Source: a virus. Taken from it: a stretch of 29,394 nucleotides of DNA. Numbering within the stretch: the stretch's first letter is position 1; each line of letters starts with the position of its first letter. The notes under the pieces were generated by a model, which was not told the DNA's origin, searched no databases, and worked only from the letters and a program-made list of their open reading frames with translations. The translations under genes were made by a program, and so were the position numbers. This document shows, one piece after another, positions 1-7,243 of this stretch. The stretch spans positions 1 to 29,394 of IMG/VR virus record IMGVR_UViG_3300035659_003156, one strand, 5' to 3'.

Positions 1-765
1 GTGTCGGCACTTCGGGCCGGGATGGCCGAAGGGCCCCAGGCACCCCTCCTTTTCTCGGCCAGAGCGGCTGCCGGAGGCTCGCAGGCCTCGTTGTCCTGCC
101 CCGCCGGAGCGGCCGAAGGGCCCGTGGCGGACGCGGTCGCCGAGCGGCGGCTGGTGGAGCGGGTGTTCGCGCGTTGTCACGGCGTGATTGCGGAGTCCTG
201 CCGCTACTCCTCGGTCCCGCCCGAATTCCTGGGTGGGCTAGTGGCCAACGAATCGGGAGGCAACCCGCAGGCGGTACGTTTCGAGCCCGCGGTTTATCGT
301 CACCTGAAGGCGGTGGCGGAAGGCAAGCGTCCGACCTATGCCGGCCTTTCGCGCCGCGACCTCGATGAGGAGGTCGCGGAAATGCTCCATCCCAAGGCGG
401 GGGCCTTCCACGCGGTTTTTCTGACCGGCTCCTTCCGGACGGCGCACGCGCGCGAGCTGGCGGCGAGCCGCGACGAAGCCCGGCGCGAGCTAGCCTCTTC
501 CTGGGGGCTCACGCAGATCATGGGCTACCACCTGGTGGGGCGCAGCGGCACGGTGCGGGACCTCGTCGAGCCGGGCTTCCACTTCCGCCTGGCGCTGGAG
601 CTGCTGGCGCAGTTCGCGGAGCGTTACCAGCTCGACCTCCGGCGCGAGTTTGAGGAGATGTTCCGCTGCTGGAACACGGGCCAGCCCTACGGGGAGACCT
701 TCGACCCCCACTATGTCGAGAAAGGGCTGCGGCGGGTGCGCATCTATCGGGGGTTGATTCACTGA
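1..765 (+). CDS. Endolysin, muramidase / lytic transglycosylase-like (5' end uncertain)
   Basis: Probable peptidoglycan-cleaving lysis enzyme. The lysozyme-like signature is visible: a Glu in the ANESGGNP segment (residue ~84, likely catalytic acid), SSWGLTQIMGYH (~166-177), which resembles the SWG-QIMG motif of phage N-acetylmuramidases, and CWNTG (~223-227), as in the YNTG motif of SLT-type enzymes. The C-terminus ends PHYVEKGLRRVRIY, again typical of this fold. The reading frame is open from the first base of the window with GTG, so the gene may start upstream. GTG at 124 is another possible start. The first ~45 residues are Ala/Gly-rich and are encoded by two copies of a GGCCGAAGGGCC-containing sequence (about 27-40 and 110-123), so they look repeat-derived rather than domain sequence. 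A holin gene follows directly, which supports a lysis role. Confidence 0.75.
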   Translation: MSALRAGMAEGPQAPLLFSARAAAGGSQASLSCPAGAAEGPVADAVAERRLVERVFARCHGVIAESCRYSSVPPEFLGGLVANESGGNPQAVRFEPAVYRHLKAVAEGKRPTYAGLSRRDLDEEVAEMLHPKAGAFHAVFLTGSFRTAHARELAASRDEARRELASSWGLTQIMGYHLVGRSGTVRDLVEPGFHFRLALELLAQFAERYQLDLRREFEEMFRCWNTGQPYGETFDPHYVEKGLRRVRIYRGLIH

Positions 766-809
766 AGGACTGATTCATTGAAGCATTGATTCATTGAGTC
801 ATTGAAGGG
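755..809 (+). repeat. Octamer word array (TGATTCAT type), single arm
   Basis: Seven consecutive 8-nt units, each starting TGA, with variants TGATTCAC, TGAAGGAC, TGATTCAT, TGAAGCAT, TGATTCAT, TGAGTCAT, TGAAGGG. The first unit overlaps the endolysin stop region and the array fills the gap to the holin gene. No reverse-complement arm follows, unlike most of the other word repeats in this window. Confidence 0.8.
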
Positions 810-833
810 CTGGCATTACGTGAAGGCAAAGCG

Positions 834-1058
834 ATGAGAAGTTTCTTACACGATCTCTTCTCCGAATCCGGCACGGCGAGTTTCAGCCGCGTGGGGACGT
901 TTATCGCGCTCGTCTCGGCCTGCGTCTGGGTGTCGCGCATTGTGTGGAAGACGGGCGCGTTGCCGGGGCTGGAGAGCCTGACGTTTTTCATCGCCAGCCT
1001 GTACGGGCTGGGCAAGGTGGGGGAGACCGTAGCCAAGGTGTTGGGACCAAAGGGATGA
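834..1058 (+). CDS. Holin (small two-helix membrane protein)
   Basis: A 74-residue protein with two hydrophobic segments, about residues 20-38 (VGTFIALVSACVWVSRIVW) and 46-66 (LESLTFFIASLYGLGK and following), joined by a short loop and ending in a Lys-containing tail. Size, topology and position between an endolysin and a spanin-like gene fit a phage holin that would permeabilise the inner membrane at lysis. There is no family-defining sequence motif, so the assignment rests on topology and context. The stop codon overlaps the next start as ATGA (1055-1058), which indicates translational coupling to the spanin-like gene. Confidence 0.72.
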   Translation: MRSFLHDLFSESGTASFSRVGTFIALVSACVWVSRIVWKTGALPGLESLTFFIASLYGLGKVGETVAKVLGPKG

Positions 1059-2008
1059 AGAAACCGAAACTGGAAATTGGAAACTGGAAACTAGTGCGCT
1101 GGGCGACGGCCCTTGGCACGCGAATTTCCAGTTTCGAATTTCGATTTTCCGATCTCGTGGCTCGTCTTCTCTGGCGCCTGGTGCTAGGCGCGGGCTGTCT
1201 GTTGTTTCTCGCCGTCTGGCTGCACGAGCACGACGCGCGCCTGCGCCGCGATGTGGAGCTTCAGCAACTGAAGCAGCAGACCTCGGCCCAAGTGGCCGAC
1301 CTGCGCGCGCGGGCCGAGGCCGCGCTACGCGAAGCCAACCAGAAAAACGCCCGCGTGATTGCGGACCTCGAAGCCCGTCGCCGCCAACTGGCGCGCGAGG
1401 GCGAAGCGCTCCGCCAGCGGCTGCTCCTCCTCCACGACGAAGAGAGCCAGCGGGTCAGCGACGTGGCGACGCTTCCCGCCTCCGAGCTGGCAGAGCGCTT
1501 GAAGTCTCGGGTTCCGGGATTCGAAGGACAGGTGTTAGGTGTCAGGGGTCAGGTGTCAGGGCAGAAACTTCCCAATGACCAAACGCGAAGCCCAGGCGAG
1601 AAGAGCGAAACCCCTGACACCTCACACCTGGCACCTGACACCTTGCAGTCCCCCAACCCCCAGTCCCCAGCCCCCAGCCCCGAGTTTGTCCTGACCGAGC
1701 AAGGGGCGCGCCGCATCGCGACGGCCTTTGTAGAACTCGATTCCTGCCGCGAGCAATCGGCGCTGAAAGACCAGGGGCTCGAGAACTGTCAGGAGCAGGC
1801 GGCGGTGAGCCAAGCGGCGGTAGGCGAGATGCACAAATCGCTCAACGACCTCAATCAAGCCATCCGCTGGAAGGATGAAATCCTGACCCGGGCCGAGGCT
1901 CAGCATCGCGCGGAGCTGAAGGCGGCGCGCGGCTCGCGGTGGGGCCGGTTCGTGCGCGCCGTCGAGTACGTAGCGCTCGGCGTGGCGATGGGAGTGGTGG
2001 CGCGGTGA
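1055..2008 (+). CDS. Spanin-like coiled-coil membrane protein (Rz-like, uncertain)
   Basis: 317 residues from the ATG that overlaps the holin stop. Residues ~36-56 form a transmembrane helix (VARLLWRLVLGAGCLLFLAVWL), followed by a long Glu/Arg/Gln-rich coiled coil (~60-150), a Pro-rich linker, a second helical region (~210-295) and a final hydrophobic stretch near the C-terminus. Membrane anchor plus periplasmic coiled coil next to holin and endolysin suggests an i-spanin or lysis accessory role, but it is longer than Rz of lambda (about 150 residues). Two word-repeat elements lie in frame: one encodes residues ~5-32 before the membrane helix, the other encodes the Pro-rich linker at ~160-209. 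Without them the protein would have a more usual size. No o-spanin (Rz1) frame was recognised. Confidence 0.55.
   Translation: MKKPKLEIGNWKLVRWATALGTRISSFEFRFSDLVARLLWRLVLGAGCLLFLAVWLHEHDARLRRDVELQQLKQQTSAQVADLRARAEAALREANQKNARVIADLEARRRQLAREGEALRQRLLLLHDEESQRVSDVATLPASELAERLKSRVPGFEGQVLGVRGQVSGQKLPNDQTRSPGEKSETPDTSHLAPDTLQSPNPQSPAPSPEFVLTEQGARRIATAFVELDSCREQSALKDQGLENCQEQAAVSQAAVGEMHKSLNDLNQAIRWKDEILTRAEAQHRAELKAARGSRWGRFVRAVEYVALGVAMGVVAR
1067..1150 (+). repeat. Word-repeat palindrome, AAACTGG / CCAGTTT family, in coding sequence
   Basis: The left arm (1067-1091) is AAACTGG, AAATTGG, AAACTGG, AAAC with a 7-nt period. The right arm (1122-1150) is built of GAATTTC, CAGTTTC, GAATTTC, GATTTTC. 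The arms are degenerate reverse complements with a 30-nt spacer. The element is read in frame at the N-terminus of the spanin-like gene. Confidence 0.85.
1531..1681 (+). repeat. Word-repeat palindrome, GGTGTCA / TGACACC family, plus CCCCAGC array, in coding sequence
   Basis: The left arm at 1531-1561 (GGTGTTA, GGTGTCA, GGGGTCA, GGTGTCA) and right arm at 1611-1642 (TGACACC, TCACACC, TGGCACC, TGACACC) are well-matched reverse complements around a 49-nt spacer. A second, single-arm heptamer array follows at 1650-1681 (CCCCAAC, CCCCAGT, CCCCAGC, CCCCAGC). All of it is translated in frame and gives a Ser/Pro/Thr-rich linker. Confidence 0.85.
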
Positions 2009-2012
2009 AAGA

Positions 2013-2142
2013 ATTGTCGATTGACGATTGCCGATTGTCGATTGAGGAACACTCATGACTGAAGCACGAAAGGGCGAAGCCGAATTCGCGAGTCTTCAAT
2101 CTTCATCGGCAATCGGCAATCAACAATCGGCAATCAGCAATT
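2013..2142 (+). repeat. Word-repeat palindrome, CGATTGT / CAATCGG family, intergenic
   Basis: The left arm (2013-2046) repeats ATTGTCG, ATTGACG, ATTGCCG, ATTGTCG. The right arm (2104-2142) repeats CAATCGG, CAATCAA, CAATCGG, CAATCAG. It fills nearly all of the gap between the spanin-like gene and the membrane protein at 2158. The 57-nt spacer holds a short ATG frame with no recognisable product. Confidence 0.85.
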
Positions 2143-2157
2143 CCCGGCGGTGTCCTG

Positions 2158-2649
2158 ATGCCCGGTGATTTGGAACGTATCGCGCTCTGGTGGGGTCCGG
2201 GAGTTTTGATCCTGATAGTTTTCGGCTACGGCGGTCTGCGCCTGGCGCACTACTGGATTGAGAAGAGCATGGAAGTCAAGCGGCAGCAAATGGACAGCGC
2301 TTTCGGCATCGCCCGGCAGTACGTCGAGCAATTCCTGGGGACGCAGCGCTCGCAGGCTGATGCGCTATCGCGGCTGGCCGCCTGCGTGGAGCAGCGCGAC
2401 TCGCACGAGAGTTTCGAGCACCAGGAAATGCTCATCGCGCTGAAGGCCCTGCACCGCGACATCGCCGACTTGCCTTGTCGCGCGGTGACGCTGGCGGAGC
2501 CGCCGCGAGGAGCGGGAGAAGGCAGTAAGCAGAAGGCCGCAGCGTGGCACGCCGGCCCAGAGGGCCGACAAAATCCAGCCCGCGGCGTGAGCCGTGGGGA
2601 AAGCCAACGTAGCGGCGACCTTCAGGTCGCCAAACGAGAGGCGGGCTGA
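2158..2649 (+). CDS. Small membrane-anchored coiled-coil protein of the lysis module, function unknown
   Basis: 163 residues. An N-terminal transmembrane helix at about residues 9-28 (LWWGPGVLILIVFGYGGLRL) is followed by a helical, Gln/Glu/Arg-rich stretch to ~115 that probably forms a coiled coil. From about residue 128 to the end the protein is encoded by dispersed repeat sequence (2541-2662), and its stop codon comes from that repeat, so the natural C-terminus may have been replaced or extended. I do not recognise a family. Mu-like phages often carry one or two such membrane proteins between lysis and terminase genes. No strong ribosome binding site is visible before the ATG, which sits directly after the right arm of a word repeat. 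Confidence 0.5.
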   Translation: MPGDLERIALWWGPGVLILIVFGYGGLRLAHYWIEKSMEVKRQQMDSAFGIARQYVEQFLGTQRSQADALSRLAACVEQRDSHESFEHQEMLIALKALHRDIADLPCRAVTLAEPPRGAGEGSKQKAAAWHAGPEGRQNPARGVSRGESQRSGDLQVAKREAG

Positions 2650-2662
2650 AGCCCGCCGCTAC
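2541..2662 (+). repeat. Dispersed GC-rich repeat cluster (host-type)
   Basis: A run of nested short inverted repeats: GGCCCAGAGGGCC, CCCGCGGCGTGAGCCGTGGG, GCGACCTTCAGGTCGC and GCGGGCTGAAGCCCGC, the last ending in CCGCTAC. Sequences of this style are scattered through many acidobacterial genomes (recalled knowledge, not searched). A short GAAGGCA-type heptamer run precedes it at about 2518-2540. It supplies the last ~35 codons and the stop of the upstream gene. Confidence 0.6.
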
Positions 2663-2763
2663 TTTCTTGCCCGTCAGCCCCTCGACTTCCGCTCGGGGTG
2701 GTGAGCGAAAGCCGAACCACCGACGGGCTCAAGCGGGTTTCGTCAGCAGAGGAGAGATTCCCA

Positions 2764-3072
2764 ATGGCCACACGTCAAAAAGAACTTATTCGCGGCAAGA
2801 TCCTGTACTACCTGGCGCTCATCTATCCGCAGGCGGCGACCTTGCCGCTCCTGCAAGGCGAGCTCGACCTGTTCGGCTACCCGGTACCGATGAATGAACT
2901 GAATTTCCATCTCGCCTACCTGGCCGAAAAGGAGCTGGTCTCGCTGGAGAATCAAGGCGGCTTGCAGCCGCGCCGCAAGGTCACGCTGGTGAAGATCACC
3001 GCCAAGGGGATCGACTACCAGGACGGGCGCTTGCCCGCCGATGAAGGCGTCTATGTGGAGCCGAAGCTATGA
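2764..3072 (+). CDS. Winged-helix DNA-binding protein, Mu gp26-like
   Basis: 102 residues starting at the ATG preceded by AGAGGAGAG at a good distance. An earlier in-frame start at 2698 would add poorly conserved repeat-adjacent sequence and is not favoured. The pattern (helix, FGYPVPMNELNFHLAYLAEKELV, then a basic beta-wing QPRRKVTLVKITAKGIDYQDG) is that of small winged helix-turn-helix proteins. In Mu-type phages a gene of this type precedes the small terminase. It probably helps terminase DNA recognition or late regulation, but that role is inferred. The stop overlaps the next start (ATGA, 3069-3072). Confidence 0.6.
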   Translation: MATRQKELIRGKILYYLALIYPQAATLPLLQGELDLFGYPVPMNELNFHLAYLAEKELVSLENQGGLQPRRKVTLVKITAKGIDYQDGRLPADEGVYVEPKL

Positions 3073-3716
3073 GCAGAAGCGAACCTGAGACCACGATCGA
3101 AGTCGAACGGCTTCCGGGCGAGCTCGCGGCGCGCATTCGAAAAATGCTCGTCGAGGGCGCCACCTTCGAGGACATCGTCGAGACCGTCAACTCGGATAAA
3201 GGACCGACGGTCACGCAGATGATGGTGGAGAGCTACTTCCGGCGCAACCTGGAGGTCCAGAAGGAGCGCGTGCGCGGCCTGGTCCAGAGCGCCGAGGAGA
3301 TTAAGAAGTCGATCGGCAATCCCGACACCGCGGAAGGGCAACTGGCCTCGGCGGCCTTCCTGACCGGCTTCATGCGCCTCACACGCAAGTCGGCGGAGAT
3401 CGACCTCCAGGATGCCGAGACCGCCCGCATGCGCCGCGAGAACCTCGCGCTCGAACGCCAGGTCTTCGACATGAAGAAGTCGAAGAGCGAGAAAGACATC
3501 GAGTACATGAAGGCGCACATCCGCCACGAGTGGGGGAAGCTGAAATACTTGCGGTACAAGCTCCATCAGATGGAAGCCACCTTCGATAAGTTGCGCCGCG
3601 GCGACAAACTTGACACCGCGACGCTGGCCAAGATCCGAGAGATTTATGGAATCATCAGCGAACCGTTTACCCCGCCGGAACTCCGGGGGGAAAGCGCGGA
3701 AACTCCGACTTCCTAA
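3069..3716 (+). CDS. Terminase small subunit, Mu gp27-like (DUF3486 type)
   Basis: 215 residues. The N-terminal ~60 residues have a helix-turn-helix look (LPGELAARIRKMLVEGATFEDIVETVN). The middle and C-terminal part (residues ~105-185) is strongly charged and helical, consistent with a coiled coil that mediates oligomerisation. This two-part layout, the length, and the position immediately before a gp28-like large terminase match the Mu gp27 small terminase, which binds phage DNA and presents it to the large subunit. It is translationally coupled to the upstream winged-helix gene. The reading frame of the large terminase is already open inside the end of this gene. Confidence 0.75.
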   Translation: MSRSEPETTIEVERLPGELAARIRKMLVEGATFEDIVETVNSDKGPTVTQMMVESYFRRNLEVQKERVRGLVQSAEEIKKSIGNPDTAEGQLASAAFLTGFMRLTRKSAEIDLQDAETARMRRENLALERQVFDMKKSKSEKDIEYMKAHIRHEWGKLKYLRYKLHQMEATFDKLRRGDKLDTATLAKIREIYGIISEPFTPPELRGESAETPTS

Positions 3717-3756
3717 TGCCGGCTCGCCCGGTGGCGGTAACACCGCGTCAGGCGCG

Positions 3757-5784
3757 ATGGCACCATCGCCGGTGACCGCTGCCACGGACAACTGTCCCAT
3801 GTGGGCGCCACCCCTGGAGCCGGCGGTTTCTTCTTCGGAAGAAGGCAGAAAGCAGAAGGCAGAAGGCGGAAGGCAGAAGGCAGAAGGCGGAAGGCAGAAG
3901 GCAGAAAGCAGTCGGCAGGAAGGGCGGCCGAAAACCGAAAAGCGAGCTTCCAATTCCGATCTTCGATTTGACGAAGAAGGGCCGAAAACCGAAAAGCGAA
4001 AGACGAAAAGCGACAAGCGAGTTTCCAATTTCGATTTTCCAGTTTCCGATTCGGTCAATCCAAAATCCAATCCGTCAGCTGACGGACAAAATCAAAAATC
4101 ATCAGAGGGGGCGGCGGCCTGCGTTCCCGCCGGCGGGACGTCGGGGATATCGCCGCTACCGCCGGCGCTGCGACTGCTTCCTTACCAGCGGCGCTGGGTG
4201 GAGGACAACGCGCCGCTCAAGCTGGCCGTCAAGGCGCGACAGATCGGCTATTCCTTCGCCGCCACGCTCCGCGCCGTGCTGCGCTGCCTGGAACACAAGA
4301 CCACCTGGATCTTTCTCTCCAAGGGTGAACGCCAGTCGCGCCTGCTGATGGAAAAGGTGCAGGACCACATCCGCTCCTGCGGCATCGTGGCGCGCACGCA
4401 GGAATCGACGTTCTTCGAAGGCACACTCATCAAGCAGCTGGAGACGCGCTTCCCCAACGGCTCGGTCATCTACGGCCTGCCCGCCAATCCCGACACGGCG
4501 CGCGGCTATTCCGGCCACGTCACGCTCGACGAGTTTGCTTTCCACGCGGACGCCGACAAGATCTATGCCGCCCTCTACCCCACCATCACCCGCGGCTACG
4601 GACTGGAAGTCATCTCCACGCCCAACGGGACGCAGGGGAAGTTTTATGGGCTGGCGAAAGCGGCGGGACTCACTGAGCAGGGGTTAGGGATTAGGGATCG
4701 GGGGTTAGGGAAGAACGGTGCGGCTGCTAATCCCCAATCCCCAATCCCTAATCCCTGGTCGGTGCACAACTGCGACATTTACGACGCCATCCGCCAGGGG
4801 TTGAAGATTGACCTCGAACTGCTGCGCAGCGGCTGCGAGGATGAGTCGGCCTGGCAACAGGAGTTTTGCTGCCAGTTCGTTTCCACGGCCGAGAACTTCT
4901 TCCCACCGGAACTTCTGGCCGCCAGCCTCAGCGCCGAGGCCAGTACCGACACCCCCCTCCCTCTGCTGGTCCGCGAAAGCGGAGCGCCATTTCGAGCGGC
5001 GTCCTCGGCGCCTGGCGCCTCTTCGGGACTGGGCACTGGAGACTGGGGACTGGGGACCGGCCCTAGCCCCCAGCCCCCAGCACCTAGCACCCAGTTTTTC
5101 CTGGGCCTCGACATCGGGCGGCACCACGACCGGACAGTGTTCTGGCTGGATGAAGTCCAGCCGGCGAAACTGGAAAATCGAAACTGGAAAATCGCTCTGC
5201 CCTCGTCGCATTTGGAGTCTCCAGTTTCCAGTCCCAGTTCGGAAATCCACAATTTCTCCGTTGCCCGCCTGGTACGAACATTCACCAACACCCCGTTTGC
5301 CGAGCAATTGAGCTTCGCGCGCGAGCTGCTTTCTCTCCTGCGGGAAGACGGCCGGCCGCTGGTCCGCCGCGCGGCGATCGACGCGACGGGCATGGGCGCG
5401 CCCCTGGCCGAAGCGCTCGCGCGCGAGTTTGGTCCCCGCGTGGAGCCAGTGGTCTTTACCTCCGCCGCCAAGGAAGACCTGGCGTTTCGCACCAAGCGGC
5501 GGATGGAAGCCCGGCTGACGCTGCTGCCCGACACGCGGGAAATCCGCCGGGCCTTCAGCGCCGTCAAGAAAATTGTGACGCCCAGCGGCAACCTGCGCTT
5601 TGACGCCGAGCGCACCGACGCCGGACACGCCGACGAGTTCTGGGCCAAGGCCTTGGCAGATCTGGCCGCTGATTCCCGTCCCGCGGCGAGCCACGAGGAA
5701 GCGTTCCTCGTCGATGGCGCGCCGCTGGTGAGCCCGACAGCGTTTGCGGAAGTCGACAGCGGATTCTCGATTTTGGAGTTTTGA
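3757..5784 (+). CDS. terL: Terminase large subunit, Mu gp28-like (ATPase + nuclease)
   Basis: DNA-packaging motor and headful nuclease. From the ATG at 3757 it is 675 residues; ATG 3799 is equally possible, and the frame is open back to 3610. The ATPase domain has LLPYQRRWVEDN (~142-153), a Walker-A-like region AVKARQIGYSFA (~156-167) and Walker B VTLDEFAFHAD (DE at ~258-259). The RNase H-like nuclease domain has FLGLDIGR (Asp ~452), AAIDATGMG (Asp ~542) and HADEFWAKAL (Asp ~626), which are the expected three acidic sites. The protein carries several word-repeat inserts in frame: a long low-complexity N-terminal extension of ~140 residues, one insert after the ATPase core (~309-334), one exactly between ATPase and nuclease (~424-446), and one within the nuclease domain (~471-496). 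All motifs are intact, so it is probably functional. Confidence 0.88.
   Translation: MAPSPVTAATDNCPMWAPPLEPAVSSSEEGRKQKAEGGRQKAEGGRQKAESSRQEGRPKTEKRASNSDLRFDEEGPKTEKRKTKSDKRVSNFDFPVSDSVNPKSNPSADGQNQKSSEGAAACVPAGGTSGISPLPPALRLLPYQRRWVEDNAPLKLAVKARQIGYSFAATLRAVLRCLEHKTTWIFLSKGERQSRLLMEKVQDHIRSCGIVARTQESTFFEGTLIKQLETRFPNGSVIYGLPANPDTARGYSGHVTLDEFAFHADADKIYAALYPTITRGYGLEVISTPNGTQGKFYGLAKAAGLTEQGLGIRDRGLGKNGAAANPQSPIPNPWSVHNCDIYDAIRQGLKIDLELLRSGCEDESAWQQEFCCQFVSTAENFFPPELLAASLSAEASTDTPLPLLVRESGAPFRAASSAPGASSGLGTGDWGLGTGPSPQPPAPSTQFFLGLDIGRHHDRTVFWLDEVQPAKLENRNWKIALPSSHLESPVSSPSSEIHNFSVARLVRTFTNTPFAEQLSFARELLSLLREDGRPLVRRAAIDATGMGAPLAEALAREFGPRVEPVVFTSAAKEDLAFRTKRRMEARLTLLPDTREIRRAFSAVKKIVTPSGNLRFDAERTDAGHADEFWAKALADLAADSRPAASHEEAFLVDGAPLVSPTAFAEVDSGFSILEF
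3841..3922 (+). repeat. Tandem heptamer array GAAGGCA, 11 units, in terL N-terminus
   Basis: Eleven contiguous 7-nt units: mostly GAAGGCA, with GAAAGCA twice, GAAGGCG twice and a final GTCGGCA. It is the longest and least degenerate array in the window. It encodes a Lys/Glu/Gly/Arg-rich stretch near the terminase N-terminus. As 7 is not a multiple of 3, a change of one unit would shift the frame of any start lying upstream. Confidence 0.9.
3926..4085 (+). repeat. Two CGAAAAC / GTTTTCG-type word palindromes and a perfect 14-nt palindrome, in terL
   Basis: First element: left arm 3927-3944 (CCGAAAA units), right arm 3944-3969. Second element: left arm 3979-4019 (CGAAAAC, CGAAAAG, CGAAAGA and similar), right arm 4020-4053 (GTTTCCAATTTCGATTTTCC and following). 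At 4072-4085 lies the perfect palindrome CCGTCAGCTGACGG, nearly identical to the one inside the element at 7652. Everything is translated in frame. Confidence 0.75.
4680..4758 (+). repeat. Word-repeat palindrome, GGGATTA / TAATCCC family, in terL
   Basis: The left arm (4680-4710) is GGGGTTA, GGGATTA, GGGATCG, GGGGTTA. The right arm (4728-4758) is TAATCCC, CAATCCC, CAATCCC, TAATCCC. The spacer is only 17 nt, so a strong hairpin is expected in RNA. It is read in frame and adds about 26 residues after the ATPase core. Confidence 0.9.
5025..5094 (+). repeat. Word-repeat palindrome, GGGACTG / CAGCCCC family, in terL
   Basis: The left arm (5025-5058) is GGGACTG, GGCACTG, GAGACTG, GGGACTG. The right arm (5063-5094) is TAGCCCC, CAGCCCC, CAGCACC, TAGCACC. 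The spacer is about 4 nt. It lies exactly at the linker between the ATPase and nuclease domains of the terminase. Confidence 0.9.
5167..5242 (+). repeat. Word-repeat palindrome, AAACTGG / CCAGTTT family, in terL
   Basis: The left arm (5167-5193) contains AAACTGG and AAAATCG words. The right arm (5214-5242) contains CCAGTTT and CCAGTCC words. It is translated in frame between the first and second acidic motifs of the nuclease domain. Confidence 0.8.
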
Positions 5785-5830
5785 TTGTGGATTTCTCTAT
5801 GGAACTTTTGGCGAAGGGCCAAGAAAACCA

Positions 5831-5922
5831 GGTTGTCAGTTGTTCTTCATTCGTTACCGGATGGCGTCTCGGAACCGGTCTTCCCCGGGACCACGGACAA
5901 CTGACCACTGACAACGGACAAC
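5831..5922 (+). repeat. Word-repeat palindrome, GTTGTCA / TGACAAC family, intergenic
   Basis: The left part (5831-5854) is a poorly preserved GGTTGTCAGTTGTTC. The right arm (5894-5922) is GGACAAC, TGACCAC, TGACAAC, GGACAAC. It fills the gap between terminase and portal and ends four bases before the portal ATG, so the ribosome binding region of the portal gene is repeat sequence. Confidence 0.75.
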
Positions 5923-5926
5923 GCTT

Positions 5927-7243
5927 ATGAAACTCGGACCAGTTGAAATCTCGTGGACCACTCGTAGCGCCGCCGTCCCGGCGGCCTCCGATGCCGGCAA
6001 GATGCCAGCGCACCATCCTATCGGCTTGCCCGGCACACCCATCTTCGGCGGCTTTCTGAAAGATTTCGGCGAGTACAACTCGCAACTCGAAGGCCTCCCT
6101 GCCATCCGCACCTACGAGAAGATGCGCCGCTCCGACGCGCAGGTGGCGGCGACGTTGCTCGCCTGTGAACTGCCCATCCGCGCCGCCCACTGGGACGTGC
6201 TGCCGGCGAGCGACGCTCCCGAAGACCGCGAGATCGCCCGCCTGGTGCGCGAGAACCTCTTTGGCGGGCTCGAATACGTTTCGCCTTCCGGCGTGAAGGT
6301 CTCGCAGTGCTGGGACGATGTGCTGCGCAACGCGCTGCTGATGCTTGCCTTCGGCGCCGCGGCGCATGAGGAAATCTACGCGGTGGACGGCGCCCGCGTG
6401 CGCCTGGCCCGCCTGGCGCCGCGTCTGCCCATCACTTTCTATCGCTGGATCACCGATGCGGACGGCGAAACGCTGCTCGCGCTCAACCAGTACGGATACC
6501 GCAACGCCAGCTTCGAAAGCGTCGAAATCCCCGCCGACCGCTTGGCGGTGTTTACCTTCAACCAGGAAGGCGCGAACTTTTTCGGCCGCTCGATGCTGCG
6601 CCCCGCCTACATGCATTGGTACATCAAACATCAGCTCTATCGCATCGACGCCATCGCCGGCGAGCGCAACGGCTTGGGCGTGCCCACCATCGAGCAGGGG
6701 CCGAACGGCTCGAAAGAGGACCGCGAAGCCGCGGCGAAGTGGGTGACGCAACTCGCCGCGCATGAAAAGACCGGCGTGTCGCTGCCCCACGGCTGGACGT
6801 TCTCGCTCAAGGGCGTGGAGGGCAACGTCCGCGATCTCTACAATTCCATCCAGCACCACAACATCGAAATCTCGCGTACCGCGCTCGCCTTCTTCATGAA
6901 TCTGGGATTGGGACCGCGCGCGGGCGGCAACCGCGCTCTGGGCGATTCGCAAACCGATTTCTTTTTCCTCGCCGTGCAGGCTACCGCCGACCACCTGGCG
7001 CGCACGCTGAACGCCACGTGCATCAAGCGGCTGGTGGACTTTAACTGGGAAGGCGTGCGGCGCTATCCCACGCTCGCCGTCTCAAACCTGCGGGCGCGGA
7101 GCTTCGATCAGGTACTCGATACCCTGGCGCGCCTGTCACAAACCGGCGTGATGGCGCCCTATCCCGAACTGGCGCAGTACATCACGCGGGAGTTGGGCTT
7201 GCCGCAGCCAGCGGAAAGCCAGGGACTAGCGGCAAGGGACTAA
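5927..7243 (+). CDS. Portal protein, Mu gp29-like (DUF935)
   Basis: 438 residues; the DUF935 portal family is usually around 400-520. The portal ring forms the DNA channel at the capsid vertex. Recognisable family features are the IRTYEKMRRSDAQVAATL segment near residue 60-80, LVRENLFGG, the DVLRNALLMLAFGAAAHEEIY region (~125-148), WITDADG, the RNGLGVPTIEQGPNG stretch (~245-262) and the C-terminal AQYITRELGLP. Residues ~13-30 (TTRSAAVPAASDAGKMPAH) are encoded by a dispersed repeat that is present again at 11547, so the N-terminus has been modified by an insertion. Mu gpF (SPP1 gp7-type minor head protein), which usually follows the portal, is absent here. Confidence 0.85.
   Translation: MKLGPVEISWTTRSAAVPAASDAGKMPAHHPIGLPGTPIFGGFLKDFGEYNSQLEGLPAIRTYEKMRRSDAQVAATLLACELPIRAAHWDVLPASDAPEDREIARLVRENLFGGLEYVSPSGVKVSQCWDDVLRNALLMLAFGAAAHEEIYAVDGARVRLARLAPRLPITFYRWITDADGETLLALNQYGYRNASFESVEIPADRLAVFTFNQEGANFFGRSMLRPAYMHWYIKHQLYRIDAIAGERNGLGVPTIEQGPNGSKEDREAAAKWVTQLAAHEKTGVSLPHGWTFSLKGVEGNVRDLYNSIQHHNIEISRTALAFFMNLGLGPRAGGNRALGDSQTDFFFLAVQATADHLARTLNATCIKRLVDFNWEGVRRYPTLAVSNLRARSFDQVLDTLARLSQTGVMAPYPELAQYITRELGLPQPAESQGLAARD
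5964..6013 (+). repeat. Dispersed repeat, GTAGCGCCGCCGTC family, copy 1 (in portal gene)
   Basis: About 50 nt starting GTAGCGCCGCCGTCCCGGCG and ending GATGCCAGCGCACC, containing the inverted pair GCCGCCG / CGGCGGC. A second copy with few differences is at 11547-11598. In this copy the TAG is out of frame and the repeat is translated as part of the portal N-terminus. Confidence 0.85.

Noticed and set aside
3716-3775. ATG overlapping the small terminase stop (TAATG) as start of a gene
   Set aside because: It is not in the terminase frame and runs only about 19 codons to a stop.
3841-3922. Could the heptamer array be a CRISPR array
   Set aside because: Units are 7 nt and contiguous without spacers; no cas genes nearby.
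5564-6994. 476-residue minus-strand open frame spanning the terminase end and portal start
   Set aside because: It crosses two well-supported genes and a word repeat, has no domain and no start signal.
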